A DNA stretch of 64,000 nucleotides from Actinopolyspora lacussalsi (GCA_030803735.1 JAURUC010000001.1:2117501-2181500), one strand, 5' to 3'. Positions 48,990-57,700 are shown, counted from the first letter of the stretch. Numbers and translations are program-made. Notes: a model not told the origin generated them from the letters alone.

Positions 48990-49925
48990 ATGACCAAATG
49001 GGACGAGACCGCCGTACCGGACCAGTCGGGGCGGACGGTGCTGATCACCGGCGCCAACTCGGGGCTGGGACTGCGAAGCGCACAGGTGCTGGCCTCCCGG
49101 GGAGCACGGGTGCTGCTCGGCTGCCGGGACCCCGAACGCGGCAAGCAGGCCGCGGAGCGAATCGAGGGATCGGCGCACGTGCTCCCCGAGGTCGTCGAGC
49201 TCGACCTGGCCGACCTGAGCTCGGTACGCGAGGCGGCTTCGCGAATCAGGGAACGCACCGGTGACCGCCTCGAGGTGCTGATGAACAACGCGGGCGTGAT
49301 GGCAACACCGTTCCGGCACACCGCGGACGGTTTCGAGCTGCAGTTCGGGACCAACCACCTCGGGCACGCCGCGTTGACCTGGCTGCTGATGCCAGCGTTG
49401 CGCGGTGGACGGCACTCCCGGGTGGTGACGCTTTCCAGCCTCGCCCACCACGGCAGCGGGCTGGACACGACTGATCCGAACTTCCGGCGCCGCCGTTACT
49501 CGCCGCTGCGGGCCTACTCCCAGTCGAAACTGGCGAACCTGTTGTTCACCAGGGAACTCGACTCCAGACTCCGATCGGCCGGACTCGACATCACCAGCAC
49601 CGCGGCCCACCCCGGTATGACCGCCACGGAACTGGCCCCCAACTCCGCACGGCACCGCGCGCTCCCCGGCGTCGTCAGTGCCGCGGTGAGCAAGGGCAAC
49701 ACACTGATCACCCAACGGGTGGAACTCGGAGCACTGCCACAGCTGTACGCGGCCACCGCACCGAACGTGGCAGGCGGCGACTACTTCGGGCCGGCACGAC
49801 TGGCCGAGGTCCGCGGCCATCCCAAACGGGCCCGGCTCAATCCGGCCGCGCGGAACGACACGAGCGCGGGATGGCTGTGGGATATCACCGCGGAGCTGAC
49901 CGGGATCTCGCCCGAACCGTTCTGA
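48990..49925 (+). CDS. Short-chain dehydrogenase/reductase (retinol-dehydrogenase-like)
   Basis: This 311-residue classical SDR has the cofactor loop TVLITGANSGLGLRSAQVLASRG, LEVLMNNAGVMATPF, and the catalytic YSQSK with an upstream Ser in VVTLSSLAHH. HPGMTATELAPN follows. The length and the LGCRDPERGKQAAERI block match the retinol dehydrogenase-like/light-dependent protochlorophyllide-reductase-like subgroup, with NADP preference suggested by CRD. The substrate is unknown. ATG 48990 is the first codon giving family-like sequence. It is 52 nt after the unknown gene and could share its transcript and TetR control. Confidence 0.9.
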   Translation: MTKWDETAVPDQSGRTVLITGANSGLGLRSAQVLASRGARVLLGCRDPERGKQAAERIEGSAHVLPEVVELDLADLSSVREAASRIRERTGDRLEVLMNNAGVMATPFRHTADGFELQFGTNHLGHAALTWLLMPALRGGRHSRVVTLSSLAHHGSGLDTTDPNFRRRRYSPLRAYSQSKLANLLFTRELDSRLRSAGLDITSTAAHPGMTATELAPNSARHRALPGVVSAAVSKGNTLITQRVELGALPQLYAATAPNVAGGDYFGPARLAEVRGHPKRARLNPAARNDTSAGWLWDITAELTGISPEPF

Positions 49926-49962
49926 TCGAAGTTTTTCCGGACGGGTTGGCGAGCTACCCGCC

Positions 49963-50012
49963 TGGCGGAACCTCCCACCGGCTCTCGCTCCGGCACGGAC
50001 ACCTCGGGTAAG
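49963..50012 (+). repeat. GGAACCT module without hairpin
   Basis: TGGCGGAACCTCCCACCGG, CTCTCGCTCCGGC and CACCTCGGGTAAG follow one another downstream of the SDR gene in the 49926-50119 gap. This is the most diverged copy of the module. No hairpin repeat accompanies it. Confidence 0.7.
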
Positions 50013-50119
50013 GACCCGCCGAACAGCCGCGCCGGGGCGGCACGCTGTTTCGGTGAAGAGCGGGATCGGGTGAGTTCGGTCATTGTCGAGCACCGGTGGT
50101 CGGGGCGTAGCCTGTGGTC

Positions 50120-51121
50120 GTGACTGTGGCGCCGGAGGGGCGGAAGTTGTTGCGGCTCGAAGCCCGCAACAGTCAGACGCCGATCGAGAAGAAGCCGTCC
50201 TGGATCAAAACGCGCGCTCGCATGGGTCCGGAGTACCAGGAACTCAAGGGGCTGGTGCGACGCGAGGGCCTCAACACCGTCTGCGAGGAGGCGGGTTGTC
50301 CCAATATCTTCGAGTGTTGGGAGGACCGGGAGGCCACGTTCCTCATCGGCGGTGACCAGTGCACCCGCCGATGCGACTTCTGCCAGATCGACACGGGCAA
50401 ACCCGCCGAGCTCGACACCACCGAACCACGCAAGGTCGCCGAGTCGGTGCAGGCCATGGGGCTGCGCTATTCGACGGTGACCGGTGTGGCCCGCGACGAC
50501 CTCGACGACGGCGGCGCGTGGCTGTACGCGGAGACGGTGCGCCGGATCCACGAGCTCAACCCCGGTACGGGTGTCGAACTGCTGATCCCCGACTTCAACG
50601 CCGAGCCGGACCAGCTCGCCGAGGTGTTCGGGTCGCGCCCCGAGGTGCTCGCGCACAACATCGAGACCGTGCCGAGCGTGTTCAAGCGGATGCGCCCCGC
50701 GTTCCGGTACGACCGCTCGCTGAAGGTCCTCACCCTCGCGCGTGAGGCGGGTCTGGTGACCAAGTCGAACCTGATCCTCGGTATGGGCGAGACGCCCGAG
50801 GAGGTCGAGCCCACCCTGCGGGACCTGCACGAGGCGGGCTGCGACATCATCACCATCACGCAGTACCTGCGTCCCAGCCCCCGGCATCACCCGGTGGACC
50901 GCTGGGTCAAGCCCGAGGAGTTCGTCGAGCACACCAAGGCGGCGGAGCGCATCGGTTTCCCGGGCGTCATGGCGGGTCCGCTGGTCCGCTCCAGCTACCG
51001 GGCGGGGCGGCTGTACGCCAAGGCGACCGAGCACCGCGGCATGCCGCTGTCGGAGAACCTCGCGCACCTGGCGCAGGCGGGAACCGCCGCCCAGGAGGCC
51101 AGCAACCTGCTCTCCCGCTGA
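50120..51121 (+). CDS. lipA: Lipoyl synthase
   Basis: This 333-residue radical SAM enzyme inserts two sulfurs into octanoyl-lipoyl domains. The auxiliary cluster ligands are Cys55, Cys60 and Cys66 ([15 protein letters not shown]), and the radical SAM cluster is CTRRCDFC (81-88). The C-terminal serine ligand is in [11 protein letters not shown]. The GTG at 50120 lies 6 nt after TAGCCT (50108-50113), a leaderless start; an in-frame GTG two codons earlier abuts the hexamer. A strong terminator follows. Confidence 0.96.
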   Translation: MTVAPEGRKLLRLEARNSQTPIEKKPSWIKTRARMGPEYQELKGLVRREGLNTVCEEAGCPNIFECWEDREATFLIGGDQCTRRCDFCQIDTGKPAELDTTEPRKVAESVQAMGLRYSTVTGVARDDLDDGGAWLYAETVRRIHELNPGTGVELLIPDFNAEPDQLAEVFGSRPEVLAHNIETVPSVFKRMRPAFRYDRSLKVLTLAREAGLVTKSNLILGMGETPEEVEPTLRDLHEAGCDIITITQYLRPSPRHHPVDRWVKPEEFVEHTKAAERIGFPGVMAGPLVRSSYRAGRLYAKATEHRGMPLSENLAHLAQAGTAAQEASNLLSR

Positions 51122-51127
51122 ACCGCT

Positions 51128-51166
51128 CCCCCGGAGCGCGTGGGCGTCCCCCACGCGCTCCGGGGG
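51128..51166. terminator. Very strong hairpin terminator after lipA
   Basis: A 17-bp perfect stem (51128-51144 with 51150-51166) closes a 5-nt loop, beginning 7 nt after the lipA stop. It also lies 28 nt from the stop of the convergent membrane gene and can serve both. Confidence 0.9.
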
Positions 51167-51194
51167 ACGGCATCGGCGATTCGTGGCTGGTGGA

Positions 51195-51680
51195 TCAATT
51201 CCCGTCCCGGCCGACGCCGAGGTACCGGGAGCGCATGACGCGAACCAGGTACCACAGCGCGGAAAGCGCGAACATCGCGGCGGTGAGCAGTAACCAGCGT
51301 CCCAGGAAGGGCTGCTGGGTCTGTCCGGTCGCCGCGTAGTAGGTGAACTCCCCCTGCTCGATGATGCCGGGCAGGAACACCAGCAGCAGCAACGCGGATC
51401 CGAGCACCGGCACGCGTACGTGGTTGATCCACCCCACGGCCGTCCTCCCGCGACGGGCACCGGCGCGGAGCAGCCGATCCGCCCCCGCGTAGACGGGAAA
51501 CAGCACCAGGTCGTGCAGCACCACCGCGCCCAGGAACCAGACCAACATCCGAGTGAAGCTCGGGCCGGGCACGAGCAGCACCACCACGTAGGCGGTCAGC
51601 GCGAAAGCCCCCAGTACCAGTAGCAGCTGGTACGGAGCGGCACCGTAGGCCCGCGAGAACCGGCGGAGCAACACGCGCAT
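51195..51680 (-). CDS. Membrane protein paired with Mo-oxidoreductase gene
   Basis: This 161-residue protein has four predicted helices: YQLLLVLGAFALTAYVVVLLV, MLVWFLGAVVLHDLVLFPVYA, VLGSALLLLVFLPGIIE and WLLLTAAMFALSALWYLV. The only recurring polar feature is an RADRLLRAGARRGR loop. The ATG at 51678-51680 starts one base after the stop of the preceding oxidoreductase gene, with GGGAG 8 nt upstream, so the two are translationally coupled. It may be a membrane partner of that enzyme. No named family is assigned. Confidence 0.8.
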   Translation of the reverse strand: MRVLLRRFSRAYGAAPYQLLLVLGAFALTAYVVVLLVPGPSFTRMLVWFLGAVVLHDLVLFPVYAGADRLLRAGARRGRTAVGWINHVRVPVLGSALLLLVFLPGIIEQGEFTYYAATGQTQQPFLGRWLLLTAAMFALSALWYLVRVMRSRYLGVGRDGN

Positions 51681-51681
51681 C

Positions 51682-53094
51682 TCAATCGCTCCCGAATTCG
51701 ATGTCACGTACCCATTTGGTGTTGTGCACCCCCGGCAACGCGGGAACTATCACTCTGGCCGGGTAACCGTGGTCCATGGCTAGGTCGACGTCGTTGACCC
51801 GCAGCGCCAACAGCGCGTCGGGATCGAGCACCTGGTTGGACTGCAGCGTGGCCGCCCGGAACGCACCGACGGTCTCGATCGAACTCACCCTGGCCCAGGT
51901 CGGATCGGGAATCCCGGCCAGCACCGCCAGCTCACGCAGCCGTACCCCGCTCCAGCGTTGGGTCGTGGCCCACCCCTCCACACAGGCGATCGGCAGGGTC
52001 GCGGTGTGCTGCGGCATTCCCAGCAGCTCCCCTCGGGAGAACCGGGTGGTCCCGTTCCGGGAGCGCAGCACCAGCCGCCAGCTCTCCCCCGTATCGGCGG
52101 GATCTATCCGCGCGGCCTCGGCAGTGCGGTTGACCTGGAAATCGTTGGGACCGGAACCGTAGCTTCTGCCGCGGGGCAACAACAGGGCCACGCGACGAGC
52201 GGGGCCTCCCACCACCTGGCCGATGCTGAGCACCCCCAGCAGCAGGGATCCGGCTCCCACCAGACCGAGCGCGCCACGACGGCTCATGGTGGGCGCGGCG
52301 GGCTCGGCGGCCACCAGGCCGGTGCTGTCCAACGGTTCGGGGCGGGTTTCGGCCCGCGTGGTTCGCAGTACGGAACGCGGCGAGCGTGATCGCAGCGCGG
52401 CGAGCATGCGGGGGATCTTGAGCGCCACGTGCACGACGAATCCCGCGATGAACACCCAGGCGCCGTAGTAGTGCGCGGTGTAGAAGCTGAAACCGAACAC
52501 GTAGTCGTACTGGATGTTGAGGACACCGGTGACGATCTCGAAGAGGACGCCCCCGACCAACAGCAGCAGCGCGAGGCGTTCCAGGACCTTGGCCGGCGAG
52601 CGGGCAGGGGGCCATTCGAACAGTTTCGGCACCACCGACCAGAGCTTCGCCAGCACGACCGGGATGAGCACCAGCCCGAGAATCACGTGCGTCCCCTGGT
52701 TGAGCACGTACAACCAGGCCGGGCTGGTCGGCCAGTCGAAGTCGGGCAGCCGCAACCAACCGACCTCGCGGGGAAACGCCTGGCCGAACCGCGGGCCGTA
52801 GGCGATGTAGGAAAGCAGCCCGGTGATGGTCACCAGCGGTAGCGTCACCAGCAGCACGGCACCGAGCATCGAGGTCAGCCAGGGCCCGCGCAGCGGACTG
52901 CGCCACATCCGGTTCCGATGCACCCCGGCGGGACGGAGCCGGGCCAACGATCGCCACGCACCGGCCGGAGAACCGAACGGTAGTTCCTCCCACGGATCAC
53001 GACGTGTCTCCTCACGCGGAGCGGGCCGGATACTCCCGAGCTCCGGCGGTGGGGACGAGCCGACGGCCCGGTAAGTGACGTCCAGTTGGAACAC
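51682..53094 (-). CDS. Cytochrome b561-like membrane domain fused to sulfite-oxidase-type molybdopterin domain
   Basis: This protein of about 470 residues joins two modules. The first has four helices with candidate heme ligands His in NQGTHVILGL, FYTAHYYGAWVFIAGFVVHVALKIP. The second, from about residue 300, is an oxidoreductase molybdopterin domain with the Mo-ligand Cys in LPIACVEGWATTQRWSGVRLREL and a VDLAMDHGYPARVIVPALPG core. It should move electrons between the membrane and a periplasmic substrate; the substrate is unknown. A twin-Arg-like MSRRGALGLVGAGSLLL precedes the second module inside the chain. The start is uncertain: GTG 53094 is my choice, GTG/ATG codons down to 52908 are possible. 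Confidence 0.83.
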   Translation of the reverse strand: MFQLDVTYRAVGSSPPPELGSIRPAPREETRRDPWEELPFGSPAGAWRSLARLRPAGVHRNRMWRSPLRGPWLTSMLGAVLLVTLPLVTITGLLSYIAYGPRFGQAFPREVGWLRLPDFDWPTSPAWLYVLNQGTHVILGLVLIPVVLAKLWSVVPKLFEWPPARSPAKVLERLALLLLVGGVLFEIVTGVLNIQYDYVFGFSFYTAHYYGAWVFIAGFVVHVALKIPRMLAALRSRSPRSVLRTTRAETRPEPLDSTGLVAAEPAAPTMSRRGALGLVGAGSLLLGVLSIGQVVGGPARRVALLLPRGRSYGSGPNDFQVNRTAEAARIDPADTGESWRLVLRSRNGTTRFSRGELLGMPQHTATLPIACVEGWATTQRWSGVRLRELAVLAGIPDPTWARVSSIETVGAFRAATLQSNQVLDPDALLALRVNDVDLAMDHGYPARVIVPALPGVHNTKWVRDIEFGSD

Positions 53095-53242
53095 GGCAGC
53101 CCGGCACACCTGCAGCACCTCCGTGAGCGACGATTCTGACGGGCAGTGTACGACGGCGATGCCTCCCTCCGGCGCGTTTCGCGGCGGGAAACGCCCCGGA
53201 CCGTATGGACGCGTCCGAGGGACCGCGCCGTATCCTGGAGCT

Positions 53243-53968
53243 ATGGCCAAGCAGGACCGAGCCGCGAAGAAAGAAGCGGCCAAACAGAGACGACAGGCGT
53301 CGAGCGGTCGTTTTAAACAGCTGTTCGAGGCGTTCAAGATGCAACGCCGAGAGGACCGGCTGCTGGTACCGCTGATGCTGGCGGTACTGCTCGGTGCGGC
53401 GGTCGTCGCGTTTCTGCTCGGCCTCGTCTGGGGGTTGGAATGGTTCTTCCTGCCCGTGGGTGTGGCCCTCGGCGCGTTGGGCGCGGTGATCGTGTTCGGC
53501 AGGCGCGTACAGCGCAACGTCTACAGCAAGGCCAGCGGCCAACCGGGCGCGGCGGGCTGGGCGCTGGAGAACATGCGCGGCAAGTGGGAACTGACCCAGG
53601 GCATCACCGGCAACAGCCAGCTGGACGCGGTGCACCGGCTCGTGGGCAAGCCCGGAATCGTCCTCGTCGGCGAGGGTGAACCGCACCGGGTCAAGAGCCT
53701 GATGGCCCAGGAGAAGAAGCGCATCTCGCGGCTGGTCGGCGAGACACCGATCTACGAGATCATGGTCGGTGACGGGCAGGAGCAGGTTCCGCTGCGGAAA
53801 CTGCAGTCCAACATCATGAAGTTGCCCCGCAACATCAACGCCGGTCAGATCGACTCGTTGGAGAAGCAGCTCGAAGCGCTGGGCAACAGGGCCAACCCGA
53901 TGCCGAAGGGTCCCGCGCCGCAGGGTGCGAAGATGCGCAACATGCAGCGCGCGAGCCGCAGGAAGTAA
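53243..53968 (+). CDS. DUF4191 membrane protein
   Basis: This 241-residue protein matches DUF4191 (Rv2219). A Lys/Arg-rich N terminus (AKQDRAAKKEAAKQRRQASSG) precedes two helices (VPLMLAVLLGAAVVAFLLGLVW and FLPVGVALGALGAVIVFG). A soluble C-terminal domain follows with VGKPGIVLVGEGEPHRVKSLM and NIMKLPRNINAGQID. Function is unknown. ATG 53243 lies 6 nt after TATCCT (53231-53236), and GGAG is also present but only 2 nt away, so leaderless initiation is favoured. Confidence 0.88.
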   Translation: MAKQDRAAKKEAAKQRRQASSGRFKQLFEAFKMQRREDRLLVPLMLAVLLGAAVVAFLLGLVWGLEWFFLPVGVALGALGAVIVFGRRVQRNVYSKASGQPGAAGWALENMRGKWELTQGITGNSQLDAVHRLVGKPGIVLVGEGEPHRVKSLMAQEKKRISRLVGETPIYEIMVGDGQEQVPLRKLQSNIMKLPRNINAGQIDSLEKQLEALGNRANPMPKGPAPQGAKMRNMQRASRRK

Positions 53969-53981
53969 CCGAGTACGGCAG

Positions 53982-54001
53982 AGCGCGGCGTGTGCCGCGC
54001 T
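53982..54001 (+). terminator. Terminator after DUF4191 gene
   Basis: AGCGCGGC GTGT GCCGCGCT forms an 8-bp stem followed by TTCC and later CTTTTCC. It begins 14 nt after the stop codon. Confidence 0.78.
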
Positions 54002-54169
54002 TTCCGCCCGCTTTTCCAACCGATGAAGGGCGGATTACTCAGCTCCTCCGAAGGAGTGAACCGATTCGCCGCGGTGTTACACGGTTACACGGCGGCTGTC
54101 GGGATCGCACGGCGGTTGTCGGCTGCACGGTTTCAGCGGCACACCGGCTGTCACGGCCGAGTCGACGCC

Positions 54170-54240
54170 GTCCGAGATCAGCGACCCGTCCGAAGTCAGC
54201 GACCCCTCCGAGGTCAGCGACCCGTTCGAGGTCAGCGACA
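54170..54240. repeat. 18-bp tandem repeat, four copies
   Basis: Units of consensus GTCCGAGGTCAGCGACCC start at 54170, 54188, 54206 and 54224. The array abuts and slightly overlaps the 3' end of the RDD gene (stop at 54232). The remaining convergent gap from 54002 to 54169 shows a second imperfect ACGGCGGCTGTCGG duplication and no gene. Confidence 0.85.
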
Positions 54241-54687
54241 CAGCACCACGGTGCCGCTGAGCCGGTCGTGCCAGGAACGCCCGTCGAGGTTCCACAGCAC
54301 GGCGGGTACCAGCACGGCAGTCAGCACGCAGCGAAGCAGCGCACGCGGCAACCCCACGCTCGGGGTCGCGTCGACGCGTGCCACCCAGATCCGCGTCACC
54401 GCCATTCCGGGTGTGAACCCGAAGAACGCGACCGGCAACGCCGTGATCAGCGCCCACGAGACCAGACTCCAGTTTCCGGGCAGCTCCGGAGCCGTGAACA
54501 GCCCTGCCACGAGCGCCGCGAGCACGATGTCCACCAGAAAACCCAGTGCTCGCCGCCCCGTGGGCGCCACCGATCCGGAGCCCTGCTCGGGCAGTCCCAG
54601 ACGTTCGCCCCGCCAGCGTTGCTCCGGTTGCCCCGACTCCCGCACGGATGCGGGGCCGGAGAGCCAGGAACCGAGTATTCTACCCAC
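54232..54687 (-). CDS. RDD-domain membrane protein
   Basis: This 151-residue protein belongs to the RDD family, with TGRRALGFLVDIVLAALVAGL as the first helix including the Arg-Asp pair. WSLVSWALITALPVAFFGF, GMAVTRIWVARVD and LLRCVLTAVLVPAVLW follow. The conserved C-terminal RSWHDRLSGTVVL matches the family's HDxLAGTxV block. Function is unknown. The GTG at 54685-54687 lies 6 nt after TATGCT (leaderless), which excludes 163 upstream in-frame codons. Its order beside glnA matches Rv2219A-glnA1. Confidence 0.87.
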   Translation of the reverse strand: MGRILGSWLSGPASVRESGQPEQRWRGERLGLPEQGSGSVAPTGRRALGFLVDIVLAALVAGLFTAPELPGNWSLVSWALITALPVAFFGFTPGMAVTRIWVARVDATPSVGLPRALLRCVLTAVLVPAVLWNLDGRSWHDRLSGTVVLCR

Positions 54688-54761
54688 GTGACCAGCATAC
54701 GGGGGCGTTCGAGCGCTCCGAACCGACGCCCGCTCCACCCCGGGGACAACGGACCGTTTCG

Positions 54762-54815
54762 TTAACGTCGGCGAAACACGCGGGTGACGACCGGGCAACA
54801 CCGCCCCCCTAGCCT
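54762..54815 (+). promoter_or_regulatory. Four-site GlnR box and -10 element of glnA
   Basis: TTAAC (54762-54766), GAAAC (54773-54777), GTGAC (54784-54788) and GCAAC (54795-54799) are spaced by exactly 6 nt each. This is the actinobacterial GlnR a-b-a-b arrangement (GTNAC-n6-GAAAC repeated). TAGCCT at 54810-54815 is a suitable -10, giving a leader of about 60 nt before the GTG start of glnA. The match is by eye to the known consensus. Confidence 0.8.
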
Positions 54816-54880
54816 CATTCACGAGCCGGCGACGAGGAATGGCCGGTGAGCGGCACCAATGCGTGAAGGAGCCAGCGAGG

Positions 54881-56305
54881 GTGTTCAAGAATCCAGACGA
54901 GGTCCTACGCTTCATCTCCGACGAGGGCGTGAAGTTCGTCGATGTCCGGTTCTGCGACCTGCCGGGCGTCATGCAGCACTTCACCGTTCCCGCTTCGGCG
55001 TTCGACCACGACACCTTCACCGAGGGGCTGGCCTTCGATGGTTCGTCGGTGCGTGGTTTCCAGTCGATCCACGAGTCGGACATGCTGCTGCTGCCCGACC
55101 CGTACACGGCTCGTATCGACCCGTTCCGGATCGAGAAGACGCTGATCCTCAACTTCTTCGTGCACGACCCGTTCACGTTGGAGCCCTACAGCCGCGACCC
55201 GCGCAACATCGCCCGCAAGGCGGAGCAGTATCTGAACGAGTCCGGCATCGCCGACACGGCCTTCTTCGCCTCCGAGGCCGAGTTCTACATCTTCGACTCG
55301 GTGCGTTATTCCGAGGACGCGAACTCCTCGTTCCACGAGGTCGACTCGATCGAGGGCTGGTGGAACACCGGCCGCGCCGAGGACGGCGGAAACCTGGGTT
55401 ACAAGACCCGCTACAAGGGCGGTTACTTCCCGGTCTCGCCGTACGACCACTTCGCCGACCTGCGCAACGAGATGACCACCGAGCTCGCCAAGGCCGGGTT
55501 CGACGTGGAGCGGGCCCACCACGAGGTGGGGACCGGCGGCCAGGCCGAGATCAACTACAAGTTCAACACGATGCTGCACGCCGCCGACGACCTGCAGCTG
55601 TTCAAGTACATCATCAAGAACACCGCTTGGCGGCACGGCAAGACCGTGACCTTCATGCCGAAGCCGCTGTTCGGTGACAACGGCTCCGGTATGCACTGCC
55701 ACATGTCGCTGTGGCAGGGCGGTTCGCCGCTGTTCCACGACGAGTCCGGATACGCGGGACTGTCGGACACGGCGCGGTACTACATCGGCGGCATCCTGCA
55801 CCACGCCCCGAGCCTGCTGGCGCTGACCAACCCGACGGTGAACTCCTACCACCGCCTGGTACCCGGCTTCGAGGCACCGGTGAACCTGGTCTACTCGCAG
55901 CGGAACCGCTCGGCCTGCATGCGCATCCCGATCACCGGGACGAACCCGAAGGCCAAGCGCGTCGAGTTCCGCTGCCCTGACCCGTCCGGTAACCCCTACC
56001 TCGGCTTCGCCTCGATGCTGATGGCGGGCCTGGACGGCATCCGCAACAAGATCGAGCCCGCGGACCCGATCGACAAGGACCTCTACGAGCTGCCGCCGGA
56101 AGAGGCCAGGAACGTGCCGCAGGTTCCCTCCAGCCTCAGCGAGGCGGTGGACAACCTCGAGTCCGACCACGAGTACCTGCTGGAAGGCGGCGTGTTCACC
56201 GAGGACCTGCTGGAGAACTTCATCTCGCTCAAGCGGGAGAACGAGATCGACCCGATCCGGCTACGTCCGCACCCGCACGAGTTCGCGCTGTACTTCGACG
56301 TGTGA
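54881..56305 (+). CDS. glnA: Type I glutamine synthetase
   Basis: This 474-residue GSI enzyme assimilates ammonia into glutamine. Signatures are [30 protein letters not shown], the ATP-binding [18 protein letters not shown], and [24 protein letters not shown]. The adenylylation Tyr is in [11 protein letters not shown], as in GlnA regulated by GlnE, which is encoded 2.7 kb away. The GTG at 54881 follows AAGGAG by 9 nt; 14 upstream in-frame codons are excluded by that site. Transcription is probably under GlnR. Confidence 0.97.
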   Translation: MFKNPDEVLRFISDEGVKFVDVRFCDLPGVMQHFTVPASAFDHDTFTEGLAFDGSSVRGFQSIHESDMLLLPDPYTARIDPFRIEKTLILNFFVHDPFTLEPYSRDPRNIARKAEQYLNESGIADTAFFASEAEFYIFDSVRYSEDANSSFHEVDSIEGWWNTGRAEDGGNLGYKTRYKGGYFPVSPYDHFADLRNEMTTELAKAGFDVERAHHEVGTGGQAEINYKFNTMLHAADDLQLFKYIIKNTAWRHGKTVTFMPKPLFGDNGSGMHCHMSLWQGGSPLFHDESGYAGLSDTARYYIGGILHHAPSLLALTNPTVNSYHRLVPGFEAPVNLVYSQRNRSACMRIPITGTNPKAKRVEFRCPDPSGNPYLGFASMLMAGLDGIRNKIEPADPIDKDLYELPPEEARNVPQVPSSLSEAVDNLESDHEYLLEGGVFTEDLLENFISLKRENEIDPIRLRPHPHEFALYFDV

Positions 56306-56328
56306 TCGACCGACGCACCGCGTGACAC

Positions 56329-56358
56329 GAGTGGGCCCCGCCGCGGCGGGGCCCACTC
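56329..56358. terminator. Terminator between glnA and MerR gene
   Basis: GAGTGGGCCCCGCC and its complement meet at 56343-56344 with almost no loop, giving a near-continuous 30-bp palindrome followed by TGTCGTGT. It lies 23 nt after the glnA stop and also faces the convergent MerR gene. Confidence 0.85.
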
Positions 56359-56420
56359 TGTCGTGTGCTGTTCCGCTCGCCGCCTGTTCGGTGCGGAAGT
56401 CGTACCAGGGAAGTACCGGG

Positions 56421-57146
56421 CTAGCCGTTCCGGATGATTTCCGTGAGATCGGTTCCTGCTGTGAGAAGGGCGAGTGTGCGCTGCGCGATGACGTCGATTC
56501 TGGCTCGTAGTGCCGCGATCGGATCGTCGATCTCGTGGAGCTCTCGGATGTCGTGCATGGTTTTACGGATATCGGGGATCCGGTAACTCGCTGCGCGTAG
56601 CGCGGCGGTGATGCGAGCCTCTCGAATCGCGGACAAGGGATATCGGCGAACGCTGCGACTGGTCACGCGTTCCGGGGCCACCAATCCGGCTTGTTCCCAG
56701 AACCGCAGCGTCGATGTGCGGACGCCGAGGGCCGTGGCCAGTTCCGAGATCGTCATGGTGTCCGCCGCACCGGTTTCGGAGTCGTACACGGCTTCGTCGC
56801 GTATCGACAGCAGCGCTCGTTGGGCTTCGAGGGCGTCCTCCCGCGCACGGACGAGCTTGCCGTGCAACGAACTGATCAGCGTCACCGCCTCGTCGGTGGG
56901 AAGGGTTGGCACTCGCCGAAGAACATCTCTCGCCTCCACCGGGCCGATGGCGACGGCCAGGTTGCGGTAGGTGCGCAGCGCGAGCAGATGGACGCTGGAG
57001 AACTCACGGTATCCGTTCACGGCTCGAGGGACAGCCGGGATGACTCCCAGCCGTTCGAGATCACGGACCTGTTGGGGTGAGTAGCCCGCGGCCGCGGCAA
57101 CGGCGGAGGTGTTGAGACTCCCCCGGTGTGCCCCCGAATCATTCAC
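56421..57146 (-). CDS. MerR-family regulator with two HTH domains
   Basis: This 241-residue protein carries two MerR-type winged HTH units. The first is SLNTSAVAAAAGYSPQQVRDLERLGVIPAV followed by NGYREFSSVHLLALRTYRNL. The second is MTISELATALGVRTSTLRFWEQAGLVAPER followed by RRYPLSAIREARITAALR. A coiled coil (ALEAQRALLSIRDEA region, and a C-terminal IAALRARIDVIAQRTLALL helix) lies after each. Usual MerR proteins have one HTH and dimerise. No metal-binding Cys cluster is present. The GTG at 57144-57146 has GGAGGG about 10 nt upstream. It is divergent, 44 bp away, from the DUF6194 gene and probably controls it. Confidence 0.87.
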   Translation of the reverse strand: MNDSGAHRGSLNTSAVAAAAGYSPQQVRDLERLGVIPAVPRAVNGYREFSSVHLLALRTYRNLAVAIGPVEARDVLRRVPTLPTDEAVTLISSLHGKLVRAREDALEAQRALLSIRDEAVYDSETGAADTMTISELATALGVRTSTLRFWEQAGLVAPERVTSRSVRRYPLSAIREARITAALRAASYRIPDIRKTMHDIRELHEIDDPIAALRARIDVIAQRTLALLTAGTDLTEIIRNG

Positions 57147-57190
57147 AGCGGTCGAACCCTCCACAAGCACTTCAATGCCACGCTCGAACC

Positions 57191-57700
57191 ATGAGTATGC
57201 ACCACATCCTCGGCGCGGTCCGCGAATTCGAAGGAATCCTCGAGCTCGCACCCGGCGCGGGAAGCGAGTTTCCCGAGATCGCCTGGGGTGATCACTTCTT
57301 CTACTACTCACCGGACGGGCGAATCCCGCGGCACCACCAGCCGTTCGCCACGATCGTCACGAAGGACTATCCCGGCGAGCCGCCGTCGAACCTGAGGGCA
57401 GCGGACCGATACCGCGTGAATGTCGATGTCGGCCGGTCGACATTCACCGAGCTCACCGGCGAAACCCCCCGCGACTTCGACTCGAGCGACAAGAAATCGC
57501 GGGAATTCGGTGAATCGGACGTGTTCATGCCCCATCCCGTGTACGGTGCTCGCGGCTGGGTGGCTGTCGTGAACCCGGCGGAACGGACCGTGGCCACCCT
57601 GGTTGATCTCCTGCACGGCGCGTACGAAAAACAACGGCGCCACGTCGACCGCCGAGCGCGCGAGAGCGAGCACAATCACAGCAGCGGACCGGAGCAGTGA
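57191..57700 (+). CDS. DUF6194 family protein
   Basis: This 169-residue protein matches DUF6194. Recognisable parts are MHHILGAVREFEGILELAPG, GSEFPEIAWGDHFFYYSPDG, FATIVTKDYPGEP, RYRVNVDVGRSTFTELTGE and HPVYGARGWVAVVNPAERT. It is soluble and looks like a small alpha/beta domain (MmcQ/YjbR-like in pattern). Function is unknown. ATG 57191 agrees with the family start MSM; an upstream extension would run across the promoter of the MerR gene. The C-terminal tail is basic and variable. Confidence 0.85.
   Translation: MSMHHILGAVREFEGILELAPGAGSEFPEIAWGDHFFYYSPDGRIPRHHQPFATIVTKDYPGEPPSNLRAADRYRVNVDVGRSTFTELTGETPRDFDSSDKKSREFGESDVFMPHPVYGARGWVAVVNPAERTVATLVDLLHGAYEKQRRHVDRRARESEHNHSSGPEQ

Noticed and set aside
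57147..57190. Classical 19-bp MerR promoter dyad
   Set aside because: I could not find a convincing inverted repeat between a -35 and -10 pair; only a direct TCGAACC repeat is present.
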